Assembly (NCBI RefSeq): GCF_947507565.1
Contig: NC_089177.1
Location: 1,796,648 to 1,860,647, forward strand
Origin: Oscarella lobularis
Lineage: Eukaryota > Porifera > Homoscleromorpha > Homosclerophorida > Oscarellidae
Length of the DNA stretch: 64,000 nucleotides
Direction of reading: 5' to 3'
Shown in pieces: positions 1 through 11,089 of the stretch. The stretch's first letter is position 1. Every line of letters starts with the position of its first letter. The position numbers were made by a program, and so were the translations under genes. Under the pieces are notes generated by a model. The model saw only the letters and a program-made list of their open reading frames with translations. It made no database searches and had not been told where the DNA came from.

Positions 1-244
1 AGAGCATGTCTGCACATATCAATCATGCACTGTCGAGGGCATCCTTCACATATTCGCATTGATTCCAGCTGCTTCAAAAACATATCAAGACTTGACATAT
101 CGACATTTGAGGGGCTGATGACAGCACGACCGGTCAGAGCGGAGCACTCTGCAATATTGACCTTTCGCCCTCTGATGTGCAGGTCAGTTGCTCCATTTTC
201 AGTCAAGACAAAACTGTGAGTCCGTACCCACGCCGTGATGCTGG
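1..244 (-). other. Open frame of unknown origin fused to DIRS ORF1 remnant
   Basis: Reading leftwards, the minus frame that carries the DIRS ORF1 remnant stays open from about 355 to the window edge. Similarity to the other DIRS ORF1 copies ends at about 245. The last 75-80 codons contain the short motifs LHIRGRKVNIAEC and CEGCPRQCMIDMC (two closely spaced Cys pairs). I do not recognise this part. It may be a divergent ORF1 region or the edge of another gene joined by insertion. It runs off the window. Confidence 0.3.
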
Positions 245-1195
245 GCATTTCCTCTCGTGCGCGCCGCGAGCCCAGCACCAGGTCGCGGAACGGGGCAAAC
301 TCTTCCTCCTGCCGGCATTCGATGTTTTCCGGGAGTAGCTCACCCAGATCGAAAAATTACTTTGTCTGGATGCGCGTGACCAGCTTGCCCGGGATTGCCA
401 CTCCTTCGTCTAGGAGGTACGCCGATGGCGTCGCCGCCGATTTCGCCGCCGCTCCTGTTAGCGCTTCCACCAAAAGCGAAATTGCTCCCGACTTCTCCGT
501 GCCGCCACGCTCTCCGCGCGCGCCGACGCAAGACGCGCTCGGTGCGCTGCCGATCGTCGCGCTACCACTGCCGCCTTCCGTGCTCTGCGGCGTACCAGCG
601 GACGTGCCGCCGCTCGCACCGCCCTCTGCCGCCACGGCGACATGGGCGATCTGATCCGCCGCCGGCAAATCGTCAGCACCTGCCGCACCGTAATTAGCAC
701 CTTAACCCGCCATTGCGTCCCCCAACCGCCTACCGGGCGCGCCTGCCCTTCACCGTACCCGCTGGCCCGCTCTGAGCACTGCTGCCGTCGGCTTCGCGCG
801 ACCGGACCCCCCTCGCACCCCTGTTGCGTTTTTTTCTTTTTTGCCCGCATTTACCTGAGTTCTGCCCGTCGTCCGTTTTCGCCCGTTGTGCGAGCGTCCC
901 GCCGCTGGTTGGCGCAGCCGGTCGCGTCGGGCTGACCGACGCTTGCTGTGCCAAGGCCTGCGCCGCGCCGGAGGCGGCAGCGATCGTTAGGAGCTGCGAG
1001 AGTTCAGCATTGCCGATCGTTTACGACGATTGGTCTTGCGCTGGGGCTGGGGGGTTCATCAGTAAGGAAACAACGAAGTGCATTGCTGCTCGCCGAGAGA
1101 GAGACAGAAAAGCGTGCTCGCCGCTGCGCCTTCGAACGGCGTCTGCAGCTGCGCATGCCTCGCTTAACGGCGGTTAACTAGCATTAACCTTCATA
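245..1195 (-). pseudogene. Decayed DIRS-type retrotransposon ORF1 (gag-like)
   Basis: The reverse strand aligns with ORF1 of the fuller DIRS element at 36.6-38.1 kb. At about 980-1040 the stretch NAELSQLLTIAAASGAAQAL matches QPELKMLLTAAAAAGATQAL there. At 360-490, EGVAIPGKLVTRI matches EGMAIPGKVVARI, and at 300-355 FFDLGELLPENI matches FVDMAELLAENL. A TAA at about 355-357 stands where the related copy has CAA (Gln), and another stop lies in the N-terminal part near 1030. The block at 1150-1195 resembles the A terminal repeat of the PAT-like element (shared TTAACCTTCAT), so this was probably the 5' end of an element. It is clearly non-functional; only ORF1 survives, and the RT and recombinase parts are not present. 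Confidence 0.75.
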
Positions 1196-1271
1196 TTTGC
1201 ACGGGCTGGCCGGGAAGCGTTCATGACGCCAGAGTGTTTTCGAATTCGCGCCTGTACCGATTGGCCGAAGA

Positions 1272-1612
1272 AGGAATAATGAGCCGACCACCGCAGTTGT
1301 ACGGGGTGGCAAACGCAGTTTGCGAGCCCGTATAACGGCGAGGGAGGCTCTCTCAAACGTGATCTCAAGGCCGGAAGTGTATGTATCTATGTCTGTCTGT
1401 CTGTCTGTACGTCTGTTCGAGACACAGTATTGTGACGTCACATAAGAAAATCCCTTACTTTGTAAAGCGCATGCGCAACATGGGGTCTTAAACGGTGATC
1501 CAAAAAAGGCGATTTATGCTGCGAATAAAGAGTTTTTTCTTTGATGGGGTCTTAAACGGTGATCCAAAAAAGGCGAATTATGCCGCGAATAAAGAGTTTT
1601 TTCTTTGATAAA
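1272..1612. repeat. Dispersed repeat with GTCT microsatellite and internal duplication
   Basis: A segment running from GAGCCGACCACC through a (GTCT)n run to GTGACGTCACATAAGAAAA and TTTGTAAAGCGCATGCG recurs in reverse orientation at about 39188-39450. In this copy the tail (GGGGTCTTAAACGGTGATCCAAAAAAGGCG..) is duplicated in tandem at about 1482-1540 and 1542-1610. No coding frame is evident. It behaves like a non-autonomous dispersed element. Confidence 0.7.
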
Positions 1613-2099
1613 CGGATATAATGCTTAGAAACTTCTGTTACAAATTGTTTGGTGGTGTTTTCCGTTCTATAAATGCGCTCAGAAGGCGAGACGAGTTTCA
1701 AATGCGCATGTCTCGTCGTTAGGGTTACATCGCGCAATGGAATGTTCTCCATACGCGTTGATTTAGCCTATTACTCCTTCGAATCGCACCAATTCTTCTT
1801 CGAAAAAGTGCATCGAACCTGAAATTCTATCAATTGAAGAATGGGGCGTAGAGCGGGGTCCCGTCAAACAAAAGTTAGGATCGCTGGGTTAGGCCCATAG
1901 CTTAAAAAGATAAATGTAGTAACAAGGCTACTAACTTACCTCCTATGGCGGAATCGCAAAAACGAGCCTCATAGAACCCATTTCAGAACCCTACAGGCCA
2001 CTTCTTTGACACAAGTTTTGGCTTTTAGAAAAGCCAGGCTTCTGAGGGTGGAATTACTGCCAGCACATCTGCGATTCTATGTTCATGAAGCCCTTAGTA
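1613..2099. other. No gene seen
   Basis: AT-leaning spacer between the repeat and the 3' end of the minus-strand gene at 2100. A small self-complementary stretch lies near 2020-2045 (TTTTAGAAAAGCCAGGCTTCTGAG). A similar AAAAGCC-rich hairpin is seen at 50605-50650. I see no other coding or RNA feature. Confidence 0.5.
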
Positions 2100-5000
2100 T
2101 TAGCGTCTCGTAGCCGTTTGAGAGTAGCCATGATCAGTTCGTACGATGGTTTGTCGATGCCTTTCCAGACGCTTCTTCTGCACAGCTGAAACGTACTGAG
2201 GTCGAATTGGAGTAGAAGGCAGATTTTTGAGAGACGCCCTTAGTTGCTGCTGAAACTCCACGGTGGTGTACCATTCATCCTCGACTGCGTTTTCGATATC
2301 TTCCTCTCCATCGTCGTCTTCTTCTGCGTTGTTTTCTTCCTCGATTTGTTGACTCGTGGCAATCCCCTTGTTGAGCGTATCTGATAATTTTTCAATCGAG
2401 TTTAGCAGAAACCGTCCGAAGTATCGACACGACTGTTCTTCTAAGCAGAGGTGGTGGAATGAATGCCCGCAGCTTAGTAAAGCGACTTCTTCATTCTCCA
2501 TAGCGCAGTCTTCAGAATCGCAGAAAAACTCTTGTTCTGGCAATTTAGCCGTTGAGAAACCGAGAGGAAGACTTCTTTGATCCAATGTGCAGTTAAATGT
2601 TTTTAGGTAGAAGTGCTTCCTTTGTTGTCGAGCTACCGGAGTTTCTTTGGATTGACCTGGATGACCATGTAATTCTATAAATTTGGTCACAAGAAAATTG
2701 CTGTTTTTCCAGCTAGAAGAGCAACGTTGCGCTTGTGGCGTTTTCTCAAAGTATCTTCTAGAAAATGAGACGAGAATTCATGATCAAAAATTCTTGCGCC
2801 GAGAACGTGAGTGATTTCTATTATTTGTTCTGCAGACGTCCAGGCCGGGCACTGCATTCGCAGTAATGAGTGAAACGTTTCGACCTTTTTCTCAGAGAAG
2901 ACGTTCATATACGACGAAAAAGTACTTTTCCATCCAGGTGCCACAGTTTCATGATGGATATGACCACTTATTACAGATAGCATTGCTTTATTGTAGTTGT
3001 GTCTTTGCTGGACGATGAACACAACAGCCATCCGTAGGATTGATTCCTGCCACAATTCGTAGCGAGATCCTCTGTGAATTGTGACGTAGAAGTAGAAGAC
3101 AAGGGGAGTCAGTTCGTCGAGCAAATGTCTCAATGCAAGAAATTCGATGTTTTTGCAGACGCCAAAGAGACAAAGAACGTCTTCTCTGACTATTAGCCAA
3201 CCGCCAAAAAGAGCAGCAAGAAGAGTTGTCATTCTGTGGAACTGCGGTTTGCGGGGAAGCTTTTTCTTCTCTCCAAAGAGGTATTTGTACAACTCTACAT
3301 GGACATAACAGTAGCCAAATGGAGTAGATTTAGTTAATAAAATTACCTGAGAAAACAGGATAGTACAGAGTAAATAGGTTTTCCATCCTGTTGATGTAAA
3401 TATAAAATGGCCCTAGCATGGGCACATAGTATTGGAGACTGTTCGCACCGACTCTAGATTAAGAAACAAATTGTATCTAATTTACTAAAATATTTTCTGC
3501 TACCTGTGCCACCAGTTTCTTCAAAAAATAGAATGTCGGATAGTCTCCAACCGATGGCAATAGATATTTGGAAAGATATCTGTTAGAATTACAATTTTTA
3601 TTAATACGTAAATGGTAGATTATAAACCTTAATTACCTTCTCAAAGCCGGGTAACAGTCAAGAGCTTTTTTGATAACGGCTTTGTAATAAGCTAAGGATT
3701 TTAGTCCGGATTCGTCCAGCAAGCAGCAACTCTTTAGAGAATCAAGGTCTCTGTGATTGGGAGTTGCATAGCACCTAGTAAGGCAAAAATCTAAATTATA
3801 CTTCACTGTCTAAATTGTTATGTTTTACCTCTGATTTTCAAGGGATGATTGAATATCCTTTACGTTAAGATGTTGGAAAGAAGAAGGCAATGAAATCGAT
3901 TAGCCATGATGCGCCCATAAGAGACGACAACCGCTCAGTTAAATATTCGGTTAGGCGTCTTTTTGCTATTCCTCCTCTAACGAAATTTTCTGAGGGTTGG
4001 TAGTGAATTGACGCTCCTTCTTGAAGATTGAGGCTAGGTATGGTTTGATGGACATCAATAATTGTAGCGAAGTGCAATGCTCGTGACGTTTCCGACGATG
4101 TTGGCCTTTGAATAGTGTGGATGCTGTGGAAATCGTCTACAACGAGCACCGCCATTTGATTTTCAATAGTCGCATCTTCAAGGCAAGAGTTAGTGAGCGT
4201 CGTGTTTCCGGTTGCTAGTTTTTTTCTAAATTGTCTGATAGTCTTTGGATGGGTGCATATTCCGAGTCGTCGTCCGCATTCTAGCGCAGCCTCCGAGCAA
4301 CCCGATGGCGAGAGATACTGACCGACATCATTCATGAACGTTGTGTTAAGCTTTTAAAAGAAGGCAGTTATGAGTAGCCAAAAAATTAACCGAGTCCGTA
4401 ACCTGATTTCCTAGATAAGCCAATCGGTGAAGTTCTCCAACAACTCTTGTGCGCCGAAGTGAAGCTCGTCTCTCTGAGTCAAGAGTAGAAGAGTAGTCAC
4501 TTGTGATAGCTAGCTTTCCATTTCTGACGGATTGCAGAGCTTTCCATTTGTAGGTACATGGAGCCTGAAAGCTTCTTGGAACGATTTTACGAGAACAGGG
4601 AAAGACTCTGCAATGACAATCAGTAGCGTCAAAAATGGGTGCTCGGTACGTGAAAATTACCGTGTTTCAATCGTTCGTTTTCTTCTCTAAGTGACTCGTT
4701 TTCTTGCTGTAACTTATCTGGAAAAATAGGTCATTCAGAGGTGGGTGACCAGTAAAGCAAACATATACATACCCTTCTCTGATTTTGTAAGCTCCAGCTC
4801 GGTTTCTAGACGTCTACAATGGGCTCCAGCTTGGTCAATGTCACCGACTAGTACATCTGTCCGATAGAGTGAGTAGACTATATATACCGTTATAAATTCA
4901 CGCCCAAATTTTTCTCACCGTTTTCTGCGACCGCTCTAGCCAAATCGCCACGAACGTTGCTCAAATGCTCGGAGAAAGTCTGAGGAGAGGTTGCGGTAAA

Positions 5001-5818
5001 CGTGATGTTACAAATTAGGAAGTAACGCATTCACCTAGATACGCCTTCGCCGAGTCCATTTCCTGATGAAGCTGCTCCCTCTCAAACAGCAACTGTTGGA
5101 CTTGAACAGATGCTGCAGCAAGCTGCTCTTCGATCAATACAAGCTGCTCAGGTGGACTCGCAGCAGTGGGAGTGGGAGAGACCTAAAAATAGATCAGAGA
5201 TATCTAGTTATAGATATAGATCTCTCGGTTGCGTAGGACCAACTTCGATTTCTTCCTCAGGCATTGACGCCACCGATGAACGCTTCGCGGGTGGCCGATA
5301 ACGCTGGTGCGATGTCACTTCTTCGAAGAGCCGAGTCGATGTTGTTGTGATGCCACTGGCAGATGAAGGCAGCTGGCTTCCCGGTGATATCGTCCAGAGC
5401 AGCGTACAGTCGCTCAGGGCAATACCGCAGCGCTCCAAAACACCTAGAAAAATCGAAAAGAACGCAGCACTTCTTAGATTTTTTGCGCGAGACGCGATAA
5501 TGCTCCAAGCATAAGGCCACGTCTTCGAAGAATCCTAGTTCGCGAGCGCGTCGTCCTGAAAAAGACGTGGATCTGCCGAAGCACGCACTGCGCGAACGCG
5601 TATGGGTAAAGTTTTCGTAATAGCACGAGAAATCGCTCTGCATCGTCCTGGTAGGTTCGATCGAGTGTGTGCGCGATCGATGCCAGCTGAATTTTTAAAC
5701 CATTTCGGCCGTTAGGCGCGATTTTTTGAATGTATTTGTAGGTTGCTACGTGTTTGTAGCTATACAAGCGGACATCAGGTGCGGTCATGTTGCGGTCAAG
5801 CGGTGTCACAACTTTCAA
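2100..5818 (-). CDS. Multi-exon gene of a repetitive, probably transposase-derived family with a RING-like C terminus
   Basis: Read on the minus strand, open segments are joined by short GT..AG introns of about 50-65 bp. From the N terminus: a basic first segment (5818-5260); a coiled-coil block (5150-4670, with KLQQENESLREENERLKH); a central block (4335-3865) with the motif VVDDFHSIHTIQRP; three short exons (3770-3310); then a block at 3292-2687 with LYKYLFG, LLDELTPLVFYFY and EKKVETFHSLLR. The last segment (2690-2100) has CDSEDC followed by LSCGHSFHHLCL, a RING-like Cys/His pattern, then an acidic stretch. From memory, long multicopy proteins with this same order occur in sponges and cnidarians; the VDDF motif could be a catalytic acid of a DDE enzyme. 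Two joins (near 2688 and 3885) need a frameshift or an unseen intron, so it may be a decaying copy. The start at 5818 is uncertain. I cannot assign a function. Confidence 0.6.
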
Positions 5819-6339
5819 ACCGCTTTTTCTCGATATACGTCCCCCTCAACTAAAATGACGTCAGGGCTAAAATCAAAGCTTATTCATTGAAGCTTCGATA
5901 ATCTCAAGCTTAGACAATTCGAACTCGTCTTAGCCGAGCCCTTTTTCTTTCACAAGGTCTCCATGGAACGTTAACTATTTACTTCATTGGCTGATTTAAG
6001 GCGCGTGCGCGACAAGGTGTGCGTCATTGGCTCTCCGCCCATTGTTACGTACAAGCACTCGTACATGCGTCCTGCCGGCGAGACGACGGTTTTGATTGTC
6101 ACACTCTGACGTCACAATCATAAACGTACTCTTTAGAAGGCGGTCGCCCCAACCAAACTGTCTGACTTACACGTTTCGTAAGTCCCCTTCAAAATTAAAG
6201 AGTGGTTTTAGAATGTTTATACACTCTTCCCACCAATAATACAATTAATTTGATGTGAACAGTGTAAGTTTCCAGTAAAGCTCAATGGGATCTTCTCGTC
6301 TAACAATTTGTACGTAGCATCTTCACTACGAATTCAATT
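5819..6339. other. Upstream spacer with a short hairpin
   Basis: Probable 5' region of the minus-strand gene at 2100-5818. At about 6085-6120 there is an inverted pair TTTTGATTGTCAC / GTCACAATCA around a GACGTCA-type centre. A related hairpin (TTTTGATTGT..ACAATCAAAA) lies at about 39088-39118, so this is part of a dispersed repeat. No coding frame is supported. Confidence 0.4.
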
Positions 6340-6609
6340 TCATTGGTTTTTATCTTGAGACAGTGGAGCACTCGTTACGCCATTCATACTTGCCAACATC
6401 TGCGTATTTAAATAGATCGGCGCAGAGCCGTATATCTGGATCGGTGTAAATAGATACACTGAACTATGGCGGTATATCTGCGTCAAAAATGAGTCTAAGC
6501 AACAACAGTAGTTATAGGCAGCAACAACGACACTTCTAAACAACAACAGTGGCGTTGCGGCTATTTTTGCCGAGTCAACAACAGTCGTTGTTGAGTACAC
6601 TGTTAAAAG
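6340..6609 (-). repeat. Terminal fragment of the CAACAACA-hairpin transposon family
   Basis: The reverse complement matches 14660-14770 closely (GCCACTGTTGTTGTTTAGAAGTGTCG and GACTCATTTTTGACRCAGATATACCGCC, each in both). Its outer edge, read outwards at 6595-6609, is TACACTGTTAAAAG, the complement of the TTTTACAGTGTA found at the left edge of the integrase unit at 10929-10940. I read this as a terminal inverted repeat with subterminal palindromic repeats, left by an otherwise deleted copy. Confidence 0.6.
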
Positions 6610-7379
6610 TAAAGTGATGCCTGAACACTAAATCAGTGTTTAAAAACGTGCTACTATTTTAACCTTAGTTTGGTGAGCCCCAACTCCTTTAATTGGTGTT
6701 TGGGAAACGCTTAAATAGCGTGTGCGGTTGCCTATGTATGGGGTTATAGAAATATCACTGCCTCTTAGCCGAACACCCTTGTAGTGCCGTGTAACACCAA
6801 AAAAAGGGCAGTATAGGTCTGCATGCAGCAATCGCAATCCCAATTTGGGGTTGCGGTCGCTGCATGCTGACCTATACTAACCTTTTATACGGACTAGAGT
6901 ATCATCACGTATGTGTTAGAAAATCTCTTTTTAGCCTGGCTTTTCTTAACGGTACACTCTTTAACGGGTTAACCAAACGTCAGGTTTGACTAAAGAATAA
7001 TGCATCAAAAATATTTATTTCCAATATAGACCTTTAATTCGATTATTTTTTAACCAAAAGGCTACCTAGAGTTAATGAAGGCACATTTTTTAACATAGTC
7101 TTTTGCAGAATGCAATCGCTCTTCGCTCTCGCTGATAATTCACTTGAGGAGTATAGCAAAGATATTTATCCTAAATAATAGATAAGTCAATGGAGAATAT
7201 CATCATTTTCTACGAACGCCAAGATTGCCTGAGAGTCGTTCTACTTAATACTTATGGCAGACAAAGATCATCACATATAAGCCGCTCTTAAAAAAATTCG
7301 AGCAATACTCAACGGAACTGGCGCAAAATTATACTATGATTTATTAGTAAAACGTAATACATACATACATACGGATTAG
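6610..7379. other. AT-rich spacer, no gene seen
   Basis: Contains the palindrome at 6810-6878 (listed separately) and otherwise AT-rich DNA. No frame shows a recognisable protein. Confidence 0.4.
6810..6878. repeat. 69-bp perfect-to-near-perfect palindrome
   Basis: AGTATAGGTCTGCATGCAGC on the left pairs with GCTGCATGCTGACCTATACT on the right around an A/T-rich GGG centre (CCCAATTTGGGG). Arms are about 33 nt with only a few mismatches, so a strong hairpin or cruciform is expected. It may be a minimal foldback element or an RNA hairpin. Confidence 0.8.
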
Positions 7380-7565
7380 ATCGGACACTCGATTGGGCAG
7401 ACTAATAGCTAACGATTAACGATTGATGTAAATTTACTTAATTAAGCATGGGTAATCGATACATTTGCCTCGCTCTAGTGATGCTTCGCGTCACAGCAAA
7501 GCAGACGGGTTAGATAGGAAACTCGATCGAGCAGCCTAATAGCTAACGATGGATGTACATTTACT
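7380..7565. repeat. Outlying diverged copies of the 125-bp satellite
   Basis: The motifs GCATGGGTAATCGATACAT, CACAGCAAAGCAGACGGGTTAG and AGCCTAATAGCTAACGATGG match the satellite at 8523-9650. About one and a half units are present, separated from the main array by the pyrimidine-rich repeats at 7570-8015. Confidence 0.75.
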
Positions 7566-7569
7566 TAAA

Positions 7570-8015
7570 AGAAACTACAAATAATTAGGAAGCTAAAAAT
7601 AAATCTATGCCTCGTGCTATTGATCCTTTTCTTGCTCCTCCCTTTTCCTCTTTGATCTTCCTTCCTCTCCCTTTGCACCTAGTATCCTTCTCTCCCTTCC
7701 AATTGAGCTTCCCTAAATAATAGAAATTAAAAATGATTGAGAAGTTAAAAATGAATCGATACCTCATGCTATTGATCCTTCTTCCTGTTAGGTCTTCCTT
7801 CCCTCCCCTTGGCGCTTAATTCCCTTCTCCTCTCCCTTCCAATTAAGTTTCCTTAGTTTAAATTAAACTAAAATGATTAGGAAGCTAAAAATAAATCTAT
7901 ACTTATGCTTTTGATCCTTCTCTTGCTCCTCCCTCTTCCTGTTCGATCTTCCTTCTCTTCCCTTCGCCCCTAGTCAAAAGGAATTAAAAATGACTGATCA
8001 TTTAAAACTATGCCG
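7570..8015. repeat. Pyrimidine-rich tandem repeat, about 3 units of ~140-160 bp
   Basis: Units open with AGGAAGCTAAAAATAAATCTAT (or variants), then GCTATTGATCCTTNTCTTGCTCCTCCC, then a long CT-rich tract, then AATTAAAAATGA. Copies begin near 7590, 7740, 7875 and a partial one near 7985. No coding potential. The block interrupts the 125-bp satellite. Confidence 0.7.
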
Positions 8016-8522
8016 TACCCAATGACGTTGATATTGATACCTCTTCTTGCTCGATCTCCTCCCCCCTCTACAACACACGAAAAACAAAGCCCATATAACA
8101 CATAAAAGTACGGTGCACTTATCTGACAGAACCCCGTGAATAAGCCGTACAGATAGATAGAAAGACGCCAAAGAAAGGAAATGAAAAGACATATTAATTA
8201 TATGTAATATCATTGCTCTCCTAAAAACGTACCTTACAAAACTCCAACGAAGGATAAATCTTTTCACTTACTCGTACACTATCCCAAATCTACTTGTTAA
8301 AAATCTCCCTCTGAAAAACGGAAATAATAACTCCACCGAAATCCCTGAAATAAGACCCACCCCTCGCAAAAAAACGATTCCGCGGAAAAACAAAAAGAAA
8401 ACCACGTGCAGAGCCGCGTTCCAAACCTAACCGCTTAGTATACGACGTTCGAGACCACAAGGATTGCGAGAAGGGTGCCGTTTTCCCCTTTTGGGCTCCC
8501 AATTTTCACCGCACGACGTTAA
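8016..8522. other. AT-rich spacer, no gene seen
   Basis: Open frames on the minus strand here lack recognisable domains and have the composition of non-coding DNA. No RNA gene is apparent. Confidence 0.4.
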
Positions 8523-9650
8523 GCATGAGTAATGTTTACATTCGCCTCGTTCTAGTGATCCGCCGCGTCGCAGCAAAGCAGACGGGTTAGATCGGTCACT
8601 CGATGGGGCAGCCTAATAGCTAACGATTGATGTACATTTACTAAAGCATGGATAATCTATCCATTCGCCTCGCTCGAGTGATCCGCCGCGTCACAGCAAA
8701 GCAGACGGGTTAGATCGGACACACAATCCAGCAGCCTAATATCTAACGATTGATGTACATTTACTTAATTAAGCATTGGTAATTTATTCGTTCGCCTCGC
8801 TCTAGTGATCCGCCGCGTCACAGCAAAGCAGACGGGTTACATCGGACCACACGATCGAGCAGTCTAATAGCTTAACGATGGATGTACAATGACATATGCA
8901 TGGGTAATCTATACATTCGCCTCGCTAGCTCGAGTGATCCGCCGCGTCACAGCAAAGCAGACGGGTTAGATCGGACACACGATCCAGCAGCCTAATATCT
9001 AACGATAACGATTGATGTACATTTACCTAATTAAGCATGGGTAATCTATCCATTCGCCTCGCTCGAGTGATCCGCCGCGTCACAGCAAAGCAGACGGGTT
9101 ACATTGGACCACACGATCGAGCAGTCTAATAGCTTAACGATGGATGTACAATGACATATGCATGGGTAATCTATACATTCGCCTCGCTAGCTCGAGTGAT
9201 CCGCCGCGTCGCAGCAAAGCAGACGGGTTAGATCGGTCACTCGATGGGGCAGCCTAATAGCTAACGATTGATTTACATTTACTAAAGCATGGGTAATCTA
9301 TCCATTCGCCTCGCTCGAGTTATCCGCCGCGTCACAGCAAAGCAGACGGGTTAGATCGGACACACGATCCAGCAGCCTTATATCTAACGATTGATGTACA
9401 TTTACTTAATTAAGCATGGGTAATCTATTCATTCGCCTCGCTCGAGTGATCCGCCGCGTCACAGCGAAGCAGACGGGTTACATCGGATCACACGATCGAG
9501 CAGTCTAATAGCTTAACGATGGATGTACAATGACATATGCATGGGTAATCTATATATTCGCCTCGCTCGAGTGATCCGCCGCGTCACAGCAAAGCAGACG
9601 GGTTACATCGGACACTCGATCGATCGGGCAGCGCGTAATGCTCATGTAAA
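8523..9650. repeat. ~125-bp satellite array with higher-order unit types A, B, C
   Basis: Nine head-to-tail units start at 8523, 8646, 8773, 8898, 9035, 9160, 9287, 9414 and 9539 (spacing 123-137 bp). Each opens with GCATGGGTAATCTAT and carries CGAGTGATCCGCCGCGTCAC. The second halves fall into three types: C (GATCGGTCACTCGATGGGGC), A (GATCGGACACACGATCCAGC) and B (CATCGGACCACACGATCGAG). The order is C-A-B-A-B-C-A-B, then a partial unit. Unit type thus repeats at a level above the monomer. Confidence 0.9.
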
Positions 9651-9689
9651 ACGTATGAGTTAGTTAGTTTTACGCGAGGGATCTGTATG

Positions 9690-10880
9690 CTGCTGCGTCG
9701 CAGAAGGGATACGTGGGCTTTTCGTTGCAACGCAGTCACCTGCGAATGCGGTTGTCAAACAAAATTCCAATGCATTTAATGCGTCCGTACGGTTTGTTAT
9801 TGCTAAGCAACTTACTTTGGCTGAAGCTGACAGAGATTCGCCGAAGTTTACACTTTTCACACCCTGGCACGCGGTTGAGTTGCAATCTGCGCAGACTCGG
9901 TTCAATTATTAGATCACATGGTCGCTTTCCCGGATATGCTTCAATGGCTGGACGAAGTGGTTGTTTAGCAACTTACAGATGCCAGTGTTGCTATAATAGC
10001 GGTATTTTATTGCTTAGAGCGGCTTACTACACCGTGCGAACGATGCGAAGACACGGAACACGCTCCCCTCCTAGTACATAATTGCTTATTTTTCGTCCCG
10101 ATGACTGTTGTAAAAAGCGGTTTCAGAGCAGCTCCACTGGTTCGTACAGTCGCTCAAATGAGTCCCAGGCATCAGAATGGAGAAGAATTGAAGACAGCGA
10201 TGGTCAAATCGTTGTTTTTCCCAGATTTCCAAATAATTACTTTCTTTCAGTAAGTGATCGAACCTGAAATTTATCTGCAATTAAAAAATATCTGCAGATG
10301 AGGGATGATGGCATTAGTACAATAATGGCAATTATTTATAGAGACGTGCAGAGCATTTTTGGCAATGAATCTGGTGTTTGGGAAAAATCAGAAATTTGTT
10401 CTAAATTTTTTTTCATGACATTTTAGTAGTGTTGTATTAACAATACAGCAAGCAAATCCAAGAATGGAAGGAATCAAGTACGAATACCATATTTAACGTT
10501 CTTAATTCATATTTTAAAATATTTATTGAAAATGAAGTGATTATGGATTCTTTGATTGTTTGGTTATGGCCGTACGCTACCTTCTGCCGTCCCGAATAAT
10601 GTTCGATCTTGATGTCTTACTTTATGACGTACAGCCTACAAACAGCCTTAACAGGCAACGTTCGCTGTCAAGATTCCGCCGTTGTCGACTAATGACGCCT
10701 GTCCTGGACGAAATTCAGGAGGGAGTCGGAGCGATTAATGGTTTCGGCAACGAGACTTTCCTACGGTGCTTCGCAAACCCAGAGGTAAGGGCATTAGTAC
10801 ACCCCTCATCCTAAGACACGAAATGTGGGATATCTGAGCATCTTCTCCTAGGTGTTCGTTTCAACCACAAGGTGAGGCAA
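9690..10880 (+). pseudogene. Unrecognised broken multi-exon coding fragments
   Basis: Several stretches read like protein. At 9765-9910 a frame includes VRFVIAKQLTLAEADRDSPK. After a frame change, 9913-10250 reads DHMVAFPDMLQWLDEV, then a TAG, then ASVAIIAVFYCLERLTTPCE and a Cys/His patch (CERCEDTEH). A donor (CAGTAAGTG) stands at 10249. A third piece at about 10690-10785 (LDEIQEGVGAINGFGNETF) ends at a GTAAGG donor, with an acceptor at about 10852. I do not recognise the protein. Stops and frame changes indicate decay. It lies just left of the integrase-HECT unit and could be part of an older copy. Confidence 0.35.
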
Positions 10881-10928
10881 CAAACAGGTTACGATAACAC
10901 TTTTTCTAAGTTAGACAAACACATTGTT

Positions 10929-11040
10929 TTTACAGTGTAGGCAACAACAGTCATTGTTGTTGAGTAGACAACAACAGTCATTGTTGTTGCGTACACAACA
11001 ACAGTCATTGTTGTTGCGTACGCAACAACAACTCGGTTGT
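10929..11040 (+). repeat. Left terminus and palindromic subterminal repeats of integrase-HECT unit
   Basis: TTTTACAGTGTAG at 10929-10940 is followed by three ~30-bp units of the form CAACAACAGTCATTGTTGTTG, each able to fold on itself. The same terminus in opposite orientation is at 6595-6609. The integrase reading frame begins 50 bp further on. I infer this is the element's left end. Confidence 0.6.
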
Positions 11041-11089
11041 CGTTAAAACTAGTCGACTTTGTTGAGACTTGCGCAGTCCAGCCACTACA

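Noticed and set aside
8523-9650. CRISPR-like array
   Set aside because: Units are ~125 bp with no unique spacers of constant length, and the DNA is eukaryotic. It is a satellite.
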